Positions 11,413 through 19,671 of a stretch of DNA of 33,865 bases are shown here, piece by piece. The position numbers and the translations under genes are program-made. This DNA comes from Nemertoderma westbladi. Lineage: Eukaryota > Xenacoelomorpha > Nemertodermatida > Nemertodermatidae. Under the pieces are notes generated by a model, which made no database searches, was not told the DNA's origin, and saw only the letters and a list, made by a program, of their open reading frames with translations. The stretch spans positions 1 to 33,865 of the forward strand of contig JAUCBJ010005847.1 in NCBI GenBank assembly GCA_032718475.1, read 5' to 3'. Position 1 is the first letter of the stretch, and every line of letters starts with the position of its first letter.

Positions 11413-11861
11413 CGGGTTTCACAAATGACGTCAATGGAATCTCTGATGCTCATATGTGGGGGTAGGTCAAGGTTAGAAGACTGTGGGTTTATTGGAAAGT
11501 GGACTTTTGTAAATGACCTCCTGTTGTCATGGTAATATGGGACCGATAAATAATGTTGCAAAGTTGGTTCCCCTTAAAAAATTAAAGGTATAGTAATTAT
11601 CTACTCCTGTGCCAATTATGGGAAGTTTGTCCAGAACGTTCACATTAACTTGCTAAGCGACCTGACTATATAGCATATATTTCGATAACAGATTGTTCTG
11701 GTATGTGCTTTAGCAGAAATGCTAACCTGTGTTTGCCGGAATAGTTGTTATCTGTTCCATCAATAGTGTTATTTTAATTATCGGAGACTAAGTCTGACGA
11801 TAAACGATGTAGAAAGGGCGAAGTATAAATGCATTACAGTCTTGTACAGGAGCTCCTATAC

Positions 11862-12641
11862 ACCATCTACCTTAATACATCAACCATTTTTAGGGGGTCG
11901 GAGACCCCCACCCCCCCCCCCCCCCCCCCCCCCTATTTTTTTTTCAAATTTCAATTCTATGCTACGAAATTTGGTATGATGATAGTTTGGAATTTTCACC
12001 AACCTACGTCGGCATTATTTTTCGTCTTTGGTACGAATTATAGATATCATTAGAACCGCCTTCATCTGGAGAATCCGAATTGCAAAACGATTTTAAATTT
12101 CACCAACAACTTCCGTAGATATTATGAAAATACTAATGTGTAAATTTTTTAGCGCTAATCGCGTTAATTCTAATGCTTTTTTACTAAATTCTGGAATATT
12201 AATTACGCGTAATCAAGAAATAAGACGAGAGTTTTCAAGGTTCAGCTAAATGATAATTACTATTCTAGAATAAAGACAACAAACCATCAGAATTATAGCG
12301 ATTTACGTCTCTAAATTTACTCATTAATATTTTGATAATATTTAAAACGGTTTTCTTATTCGGAATCTGCAGATGAAGGCGGTTCTAATGATACCCAGAT
12401 TACATTCCAAGACGAAAAATAAAGTCTACGAAGGTGGTGAAACATTGATAAATATACATTTTTTAAGGGCTTGTTGTATAGAAATAACTGAGAAATTGAA
12501 AAATCCGGCCAGGCCACCAGTAAGAAAAGGTGTCGATCTATCATCATACCGAATTTCGTAGCATTTTATTTAAATTTGAAAAAATTAGGGGGGTGGGGGC
12601 TCCGACCCACTAAAAATGGTTGTTGTATTAAGGAAGATGGG
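11862..12641. repeat. 780-bp fold-back element with C tract, copy 1
   Basis: The left arm (11862 to about 12170) and right arm (about 12300-12641) are inverted copies: ACCATCTACCTTAATACATC faces a near-complement ending ATTAAGGAAGATGGGT. CATTAGAACCGCCTTCATCT at 12049 faces AGATGAAGGCGGTTCTAATG at 12371. The left arm carries 23 consecutive C (11911-11933) next to TATTTTT; the right arm carries AATTAGGGGGGTGGGGG at the mirror position. The loop is about 130 bp. No protein-coding capacity is seen. Confidence 0.8.
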
Positions 12642-12659
12642 TAAATCTTACAAAACATA

Positions 12660-14060
12660 AAATGTTCTATCTGGAATGATGTCCTGAAGGTGGAAGGAAT
12701 TTCGGTTCTATAAATTTTTATGAAAATTTGCAAAGATATTATCAAAATACCAAGGAGTACATTTTGAGGCGTAAATCGCTATAATTATGTTCTTATTTGT
12801 CTTTATTCTAAAATATTAATTATTTTTTAGTTGATCTAAGCCTAGTGTCTGGATTGACCATGTACATAATGAAACTCGTGCTACTCTCCGCCATATAGCG
12901 TAACCCCTTGACCTCGCCCGTCTGAACTCGATTTACGACCCCACTGCGGGCTACTGGCTTGATGCACTTCCGAGCGTGGCATTGGGCCTGAAGCTAGCCG
13001 ATGCACAATTCCGGATCGCCACTGCCTACCGTTTGGGGACAAAGTCGTAGAACCCCATGACCGCAATTGGTGTGGTAGTTCTGTTGCAGCCAATGGTCTC
13101 CATGGTCTCAATTGCCGCAGGAGTGCATACCGGATCCCTCGTCATACGATGCTCAACGATATTGTTAGGCGGGCACTGGTGAGCTGTGGTATCCCCTCCA
13201 TCCTCGAACCCCCGGGTCTCTGTAGGAACGATGGAAAGAGAGTTGATGGAGTAACTCTCGTCCTATGGAGCAAGGGTCGAACCCTCACCAGGGACACCAC
13301 AGTATTGGACCCTCTGTCTCAAAGTCACCTTCAGTCAACACTCGTTGCGGGCGGCCACACTGCGGAGGGGGCAGAGCGAGGAAAGAACACAACCTACTGT
13401 GAGGTAATGGAGAGGGGCCACATCTTTCATCCTGTGGCCTTTGAGACCCTGCGCCGCCCCGGGCCCGAGACAGCCGTCTTCTTCAGGGAGATAGGTTCTC
13501 ACCTCCATTCAGTGACCCAGTGAGGTCGCCAATGGATCCTGGTGGCCATCTTGGTTGGGAATGCGGCTTCGGTGCTGGCCACTGCTGGCCCATCTCCAGA
13601 TGGGCTCTCTGACGTTTTAGACTAAACTGAAGGGACATAATTAATAATATAATTAGACTGCGACTGCCATACTAATACCCTGCATTTTGTAGGTCTTGAT
13701 TTCTGAATACATTTATATTTAGTTGAGTTTATAAAATTCTTCATCTTGTTTCTGCATTACGCATAATTAATATTTGGGAATTGAGTAAAAAATAGCGATT
13801 TACGTCTCCAAATTTACACTTTAGTATTTTGATAATATCTTTGGCAATTTTTGGTAAAATTTAAAGCGGTTTTCAGATTCGTAATCTGCGCAGATGAAGG
13901 AGGTTCTAATGATATCTGGATTACATTCCTAAGGCGACAGATAAAGCCGACGGAGAGGTTGTTAAATTTTGCCAAATATACGATATTTAGAGGGTTGTTG
14001 TATCGAAATAGTTAAGAAATTGAAAAATCCGTCTCTGCTAGCAGTGAGAAAAGTTATCGA
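12660..14060. repeat. Degenerate second fold-back copy split by a retroelement fragment
   Basis: 12660-12845 resembles the reverse complement of 12230-12400 (shared AAAGATATTATCAAAATAC and TAAATCGCTATAATT blocks). 13700-14060 resembles the right arm and loop of copy 1 (TAGCGATTTACGTCTC, GATGAAGGAGGTTCTAATGA). The two pieces therefore form inverted arms around a GC-richer interior that encodes part of a retroelement protein (12905-13625). Confidence 0.65.
12905..13625 (+). pseudogene. Broken C-terminal domain of a retroelement protein
   Basis: Two frames together give the conserved tail seen in many marine-invertebrate RT-containing mobile-element proteins. The first frame reads GYWLDALPSVALGLKL and FRIATAYRLGT. 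A one-base loss near 13045-13055 then shifts to the frame reading LHGLNCRRSA, RHTMLNDIVRRAL, NDGKRVDGVTLVLWSKGR, HIFHPVAFETL and FREIGSHLHSVT. An in-frame TGA at 13521-13523 interrupts it before GNAASVLAT, and the frame ends at TAA 13623-13625. The DGKRxDG...W...D-x-T spacing recalls nuclease-like domains, which is my inference. The upstream RT is missing. The piece is GC-rich compared with its AT-rich surroundings, which supports insertion. It sits between inverted fold-back arms. Confidence 0.75.
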
Positions 14061-14401
14061 TCATACCGTAGCGGCTACACAAAGATCATCGAACCTGAAA
14101 GAGGGAAACTGATAGTTTCCGGCTACCAGGCAGACTGCTAGCCATAATTACGAGTGACTGAGCACTCTGTAGTACATACATACCGGTCAGAACACTAATA
14201 GATTCCTTGGCTAAGTTATATCAAAATGTACAAGTTTGCTAGCTGTTACGTTTAGTGTTTGTGTAAAGTGTTCTAGATCCTTTCAGAATAGTTTTTTTAA
14301 ATTATGATCTAGAACAATATAAATTTTGTTCTAGAACATTTTTAAAAAGTGGAAAATTTTTATTTATTTTTTATTGGCACTTGTAAGCAAAATTGTCCCA
14401 A
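14061..14401. other. Non-coding spacer
   Basis: AT-rich DNA with TCTAGAAC motifs repeated at about 14270, 14310 and 14330. No gene was recognised. Confidence 0.4.
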
Positions 14402-14640
14402 AATTATTGGTGAATGTTATAGAAAATTCGTAGATATGTTTTTTTTTTATGGTAGCTAGTATTTTTTTGAAAATTAAAAAAACTAATATAAACTGTAAAC
14501 TGTTGGTTATCTGTTGTAGTTTAAACCTAAAATATCAATGTTTTCACATTTTTTATAATTTCCATAAATACTAGCTAGTAAATAAACACTAGCTACCATA
14601 AAAAACATATGTACTAATTTTCTAGAACATTCACCAATAC
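14402..14640. repeat. Short inverted repeat
   Basis: Bases about 14402-14470 (ATTGGTGAATGTTATAGAAA, then a T run and ATGGTAGCTAGTATTT) face about 14565-14640 (AAATACTAGCTAG, CTAGCTACCATAAAAAACAT, TTCTAGAACATTCACCAAT). Arms are about 70 bp and the loop about 100 bp. It could be a small MITE. Confidence 0.7.
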
Positions 14641-14671
14641 CAAAAAAGCATATCGTGTCTGTCGGTACTTG

Positions 14672-14689
14672 CCCCCCCCCCCCCCCCCC
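14672..14689. repeat. 18-base poly-C tract
   Basis: This is an uninterrupted C run next to the small palindrome CTGCTGTACAGCAG. It is one of six long C or G runs in the window. Confidence 0.95.
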
Positions 14690-14847
14690 TGCTGTACAGC
14701 AGCTGTGTTACAAGAAAGTAATCTTAATTTAGCGATATTTTAAACGCAACTAAATTTACAATGTATGGAATGACCATATTAATTTCAATATTTTGATTTT
14801 CACTTGTCTGCATTGATGGTTGTTTTTAGATTATCTTTCATTTGGTG

Positions 14848-14905
14848 GTCCAGTTCGGTCCAGTTCGGTCCAGTTCGCCACGGTTTCGATCCAGTTCGGA
14901 TCAGA
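14848..14905. repeat. Short tandem array of a 10-mer
   Basis: GGTCCAGTTC is repeated three times and continues with degenerate units (GATCCAGTTC). It lies just before a relic of the fold-back arm. Confidence 0.8.
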
Positions 14906-14924
14906 TTCGTGTAGAGTACTGCAT

Positions 14925-15062
14925 ATTAATGAGATTGCATGAAATTTGAAACACAGATTGTTTCATTCCATCCGTCGATATTGCACCAGTTACACCGCAG
15001 TTTTTCTTCAACCTTATTATAGTGATTTGTTGGTACTGTTAGAAAGCTGGCCGTGCAGACAC
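14925..15062 (+). repeat. Relic copy of the 32570-33461 fold-back arm
   Basis: AATGAGATTGCATGAAATTT, the block ending CAGTTACACCGCAGTT, and AAGCTGGCCGTGCAG occur in the same order as in the arm at 32638-32840, with a deletion between them. It is a solo, single-arm copy. Similarity may go on weakly to about 15160. Confidence 0.75.
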
Positions 15063-15964
15063 TAAATTTGGAAATAAAGTTTCGTTTTTGAGTAAGCATT
15101 GCAGTCTAGTGTTGCTATATCTTTTGAATGTTTCAATCAATTTTGCACAAATTACTTGCAAACATTTTCTACTTCGATGCACTTTCAATACATGTATCAA
15201 AATTTAAGAAATTTCACCAAAAATATTTTATTTTACATATTTCGCAGGGGAAACAATGGAAATCAATGCAATCCTGTAGGTTAGTTTTGTTCCCTAGGGT
15301 AAATAAGTACTCCTATTATCCCGATTTTGGGGTGTATTTGAGCGAAAAAGTATCGATTTATAAATAAAATAAGATATTTAGAATAATTTTAATTTATAAT
15401 TTTAATTTTAGTAGCGTATTGCGCTGGTTCAACCCCCGGTGACGTGCTTCCTCATTTTTTCATTTCTGAACATAACCATAATATTACATCATTAGTCACA
15501 GTTACATTAACAGCTCAACTCTATTTCGTCCAACTAATCGTAAATACATGCTTATCATGGCTATGCCTGGATTCAATTTTAGAAAAAGAATATTATTCGG
15601 ATTTCGTCACAATATGTAAATTTAACTAATTAATACTGTTCCAGTTCAGTTAACTTTACTGTAGCAGATGTCATTATTCACTTAATTTAATGCATCTTTA
15701 ATTAAGGATATTAAGGATATCATATGCTTTGTCTGTTTCTGACCATATGTCGATTTCTATAACTCTTACTTGTACAGCGGAGTCTGTACTTTCCTAATAA
15801 TGCAGCTTCAATGAGTTTTTCGCCTCACTCCGCCTCATTTCAGCTGGCTGCTTAACGCACTTTTTCTCTTCCCTCCTTTCTGCGCACAGAAATGTTAGTA
15901 ATTTCTGCGCTTATAGTTTTATTTGGTCTATATTATTCTAGAACTCATTATGTAAATATTTGTG
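15063..15964. other. Non-coding, AT-rich DNA
   Basis: No gene was recognised. A pyrimidine-rich stretch and a small hairpin (TTCTGCGCACAGAAATG and AATTTCTGCGC) lie at about 15880-15912. Confidence 0.4.
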
Positions 15965-16106
15965 TTGAAGGGACTACATTGGTTGCCAGTCTAAGCGCGT
16001 AAAGGCTATAAAATGGCGGTATTAACGTTTAGAGCGATATACGGGCCACGGCGCCATTCATACATAACGGATTTTATAAAACCCTTCACGGATAACCGTA
16101 ATGGCT
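15965..16106 (+). pseudogene. LINE tail relic (Jockey/CR1/L2-type, LHWLPV motif)
   Basis: From about 15968 the frame reads KGLHWLPV, a stop, then ARKGYKMAVLTFRAIYG and HSYITDFIKPFTDNR. LHWLPV followed by a YK-x2-VLT-x3-AIYG-like run is the conserved C-terminal end of the RT in Jockey/CR1/L2-group LINEs. One in-frame stop and no upstream RT mark it as a short dead fragment. It differs from the RTE-like relic that follows. Confidence 0.7.
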
Positions 16107-16249
16107 TAAATACAAGGACCTAATCAACAAACTGTATACTGTATACAGCTGATAGTAGGTAAGTAAAAATGCTCCGGGAGAGATTACAGGGAAGTAAGTA
16201 TATTGCTCAAATATAGTGCAAATGCTGGTTCTCATTAATGCAATTAGAT

Positions 16250-16938
16250 CAGTTTCGACTGTTCCACAACTATTGAATCCACCAAGGAGACACATTAGCC
16301 CCCTTCTTGATTATTGTGGTGGACTATGTGAGAAAAAGCTGCGCACATCTCTCGATATTAATAGAGCTGATGGGGTGTAAATCTCTCCATCATCTGGTAC
16401 AGTAGTCGTAGTCGTGGGTCCCCAGCAGAAGATCTAACCGATCTTGACTTTGCTTTTGATTTTGGTTTACTGTCAGAAATATTTTTAGGGAGCATTTTGG
16501 TTTGCTTAAAAGGAGGATGCATCCGGCGTGAATAACACGTAGACCAAAAACCTGACAGTAAACATGGATTGGATCACTGGATGGATCACAAGATACCGCC
16601 GGTAAGTCATGTGAAAACTTTTGTTGCCTTGGCTCGTGAATCAAACGTCTGGTGAAGATTTTCGAATTTGCAAATGGAAAGCTTGGTCTGCCATTCAAAA
16701 GATTTCCGGCATCCGGAAGAGGGTGATAGCTCATGTTCTATATAGTTACGCCTTTTCTGCGCAGCCGAAAAACCAGCTATCTGATTGGTACATATACCAG
16801 CGCAAGGTGCACAACGTTGCCTATGATGAACACATAAGCATTGAGGTGTATTACAACTATGGCTACATCTCATTACCAAGTCAACAGCGACAGCATCACC
16901 CTTAGAGCGCCGCCTGAAGCTTGATGTTCTCAAGCATT
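16250..16938 (+). pseudogene. Second LINE reverse-transcriptase relic
   Basis: Pieces of one RT occur in order over shifting frames. IIVVDYV (near 16300) lies downstream of motif B. AEDLTDLDFAFDFGLLSE (near 16428-16480) aligns with the TDLDFADDIALLSE catalytic box but one Asp is Phe. GEDFRICKWKAWSAIQKI (near 16650) matches the DFKVRKALAWSA-type thumb motif. NVAYDEHIS and then ERRLKLDVLKHYLR (to 16945) match the NxSWxxHIT and RRLKLAGHC tail. Several frame shifts and the altered catalytic box show it is dead. It lies on the opposite strand from the relic at 7468-8120 but seems to be of the same broad type. Confidence 0.7.
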
Positions 16939-16945
16939 ATCTCAG

Positions 16946-17248
16946 GTAAAAATCACCTTAATTGTGTTATTGTAAAATTATAAAATTGCTCCTATTATTT
17001 GGTGGTTCAGTTGTGGAAACAACCTTCGGTTGAGATCTTCCAGAAATACACTAGTATACCGTTACACACCAAATCACACTTTAAGTGCGCCTTGTCAAAC
17101 TGTAAAATACCGTAAGCTCCTTTAGAATCGGTAAAATGCCAACTTCACTACATCCTTAAAGGACAAGTCATATGCAACTCAAACTCTAAGCCTAAAATGC
17201 TGAATAAAATATTTGGTGGTTCCTCCAAATACAAAAAATACAAAAAAT
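16946..17248. other. Non-coding spacer
   Basis: No gene or repeat was recognised between the LINE relic and hairpin-repeat copy 2. Any remaining LINE 3' tail cannot be delimited. Confidence 0.4.
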
Positions 17249-17396
17249 TGTTGCAAAGTACTTTACCGTGTTCTGATCCTCATGGCTTTATTTTCACTCA
17301 CTCACTAACGTTAACGTTCGTTCGTGTAACAAAGCCACTCGGATCATCACACTGTAAAGTGCTACTTTACACATAAAGTATGTAAATAGTTAATAC
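17249..17396. repeat. Hairpin-type dispersed repeat, copy 2
   Basis: About 90% identical to 634-779. In this copy an inner stem is exact: TGGCTTT faces AAAGCCA inside GATCC facing GGATC. The centre carries an extra AACGTT. The outer ACATACTTGT end seen in copy 1 is not kept on the left. Confidence 0.75.
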
Positions 17397-17642
17397 TTAT
17401 TTTATATTTATTTTAATTGTTTTATTATTATTAATAATTACAATACGGATTTGTATAAATGTGGCTTGGGATTGTTTCCGCTCCGGTAAAAGTTGTTTAT
17501 CATAAAACGGGCGCATCATTTTATTCAGTGACAGTGAAGGCCTAGGTGGTGGTTGGTTTTATTAGTTATAGGTGTTTGTGATTGGTGGAGTGGCTGGAGT
17601 TGTAGCCATTATTGGCAAGGGAACCTTCTTTGATAAGAATTG

Positions 17643-17656
17643 GTTGCCAGGGATAC
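17643..17656 (+). promoter_or_regulatory. Imperfect X-box-like site upstream of CFAP47
   Basis: GTTGCCAGGGATAC matches the left half of the RFX X-box fully and the right half in part, with two deviations from GTNRCC-NN-RGYAAC. RFX factors drive many cilium genes, and CFAP47 starts about 2 kb downstream. The position relative to the true transcription start is unknown, so this is only a candidate. Confidence 0.25.
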
Positions 17657-19639
17657 ATAATAAACAACTTTTAAATCAATTGCTAAGATTCAAATTTCTT
17701 TAACCGTGCTTCAGTTATTTTTGTCCTCCCCATTGAATTTAAATTTAAAAATTAATTATTATGTATTAAAGTGCGCTTTATTCAATAAATGAAAAATCGT
17801 AATCTCTTTATTGTAGAACCAGAAAGTAAATTTAAATGACCTCTGTTTGTATGAGTCGGTTTCTAATTGGTTATAAATAACTAATAAATTTGTTAAATTG
17901 AATAACCTTATTAACATAGCCTTCTTATGAGAACGGTTTTCAGATAACCTGCAAAGTTAGTATTTTATTATATTCTCTAACACTATGAATTACAAAGTAA
18001 TCTCTACCAGTTGTTTATTTAATATTATATTGTCTAAAAGTACACTCGTAACGACCAGAATGTTTGGTATTGTAGGCATACTTTCCGAAACACTTAAGCC
18101 ATTAACAATTACTGTATCCGAAGGCCTATTTATGAATGTTGTTGTCTAATCCCTTATTTCCATCTTTCGTTTTCATTATCGCATGTATTTTTCTTTGGAT
18201 TACCTGTTTACATTCATTGCATTATTGTTGTATTTATAGTTATCTAGCGGTCATCAATATGAAACAGACATACATAATACTGAGTATCTATGAAAAACGT
18301 GGTATTTTTCATAACTTAAAACTTACATTTTACATAATCTACGTTGAAATTACCAGTTACTCTGTTGCACCTCATTGTAACATTGTAAATCACACTTGTA
18401 TAAATTGATGGAATTATAATGTTTTTACTAGTTTTAATGATTTGAGCGATACAATACATTGTATATGATGACCTGAAATTTTGGTTGTATTGTTTAAACC
18501 AAAAGGCGTTTAAATATCATAACGATGTTGTAAATATTTGTTTGGCAATGAATATTGCCAATATGGAACTACCTTTCCAATTATGTAGCTGAGTCAGTAA
18601 ACGTGAAATCTTTTAGTGACAAACTTACAATTGGTTTTCTACTAAATTTAATGTTTTTTTCACTAAATTTATGTCACAAATATATTTGCCCATCAGATAT
18701 TAATTGTTTTTTTTTGTGGATTTTTTATTTATTGGGCTGCGACATAGCCTACTAGATAATGGGCTGCGACCACTATGAATGCATTTCGCCTTTCATATTA
18801 TCTCCCCCCTCCAGTTTATAACTTTTTCTTTGCCAAGGATAGTTTTGAAGTGCTAAGTGTAAGAAAGATTAATAATTAACAATTACGCTACAGTTGGTGT
18901 ACTAACTGCAATTAATTGCATAAAAAGGAAAAGACTAATTTCATTAATATTCACAAACATTACAAAATTAAAGCAAATAAATAAGCATTCAGAATACCGA
19001 TAAGTTTACAAAATATAATGTAACAAAAAACTTGCGTACACCATTGTGTGAAAGGGGGACAATTCTTTAGCAAACACCCCTCGTTGCGCTAGCTCAGTAC
19101 GGTACGTAAATACTTTCAGTTTTCAAACAAGAATGTAAATTAATATTGTTATTTTAATTTAATTCATTACATGCTTCATTGCTTCGCTTTTTTTTGAAGT
19201 GAAGAACAACAAAAGAGTGATTGTCAAAAGGGGGATTATTTTACAATTTGATCATTTTACCCTTGATTTGTTGTAATTATAATAATTTTATGATTTTAAA
19301 TATTGATTGGTGGTAATACGGTGCAAATTCATAATAGTTTACAATAATAATGTAAATAACTAGTTTACAAAACAATAGTCATTAAATGACAAAGTCATAA
19401 AAAAAATCGATCTATATTTGCGAAAACATTTTGATGTTTCCAATTAAGAATTGTTGCTAATTAAATTGTAAAATAGTTTTAATATTATTTTGGTTTAAAA
19501 TAACAACACGCAGTGAGGGGGAGTTCTTGTAAATGTGGAATCTTTGACTTTTTGTTTTTTACTCATCACAGACGTTAACATTTTTATTGTTATCAGATTT
19601 AACTAGACAGTTAAATTAATTAGAATCAACGATTTACAA

Positions 19640-19660
19640 TTCTTATTTTCCTTATTTCAG
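19640..19660 (+). other. Splice acceptor 11 bases before the CFAP47 start codon
   Basis: A T-rich tract followed by CTTATTTCAG ends at 19660, and the exon opens with GAACTACTATA before ATG at 19672. This is a canonical 3' splice site. It implies either a 5'-UTR intron or spliced-leader trans-splicing. No stop lies between the acceptor and the ATG, so a short upstream coding exon is also possible. Confidence 0.7.
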
Positions 19661-19671
19661 GAACTACTATA

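Larger units (their letters stand above)
9113..11672. repeat. 2.5-kb fold-back (long inverted repeat) rich in X-box-like motifs
   Basis: The left arm (9113-10118) is the reverse complement of the right arm (10486-11672), with many substitutions and two large gaps: about 125 bp unique to the left at 9680-9805 and about 330 bp unique to the right at 10676-11010. The outer ends are AGTCAGGTCGCTTA and TAAGCGACCTGACT (the latter diverged to TGCTAAGCGACCTGACT); TA lies outside on each side, compatible with a TA target duplication. The 370-bp loop has no protein. There is no transposase, so this is either a non-autonomous fold-back or MITE-type element or a local inverted duplication. About a dozen copies of GTTGCYATGGYAAC-like sites are spread through both arms. 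Confidence 0.8.
17397..19660. other. AT-rich upstream region of CFAP47
   Basis: No protein exon is supported. The segment around 17455-17660 is less AT-rich, has a TATA-like TTGTATAAATG and could hold the promoter or a 5' non-coding exon, but no clear donor site could be picked. The rest is very AT-rich with T and A runs. Confidence 0.4.

Noticed and set aside
12881-13111. Minus-strand open frame over the GC-rich island, or an rRNA fragment
   Set aside because: The plus strand carries a recognisable retroelement domain, which explains the GC content and the open frame.
13265-13285. tRNA T-arm-like GGGTCGAACCCTCACC
   Set aside because: It lies inside the retroelement coding frame, and no matching A box or acceptor stem is present.
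15420-15450. tRNA B-box-like GGTTCAACCCCCGG
   Set aside because: No A box at the right distance and no cloverleaf can be drawn.
17577-17705. Open stretch behind an acceptor-like TTATAG with a hydrophobic VFVIGGVAGVVAIIG
   Set aside because: No start codon, no known family and no partner exon; probably chance.
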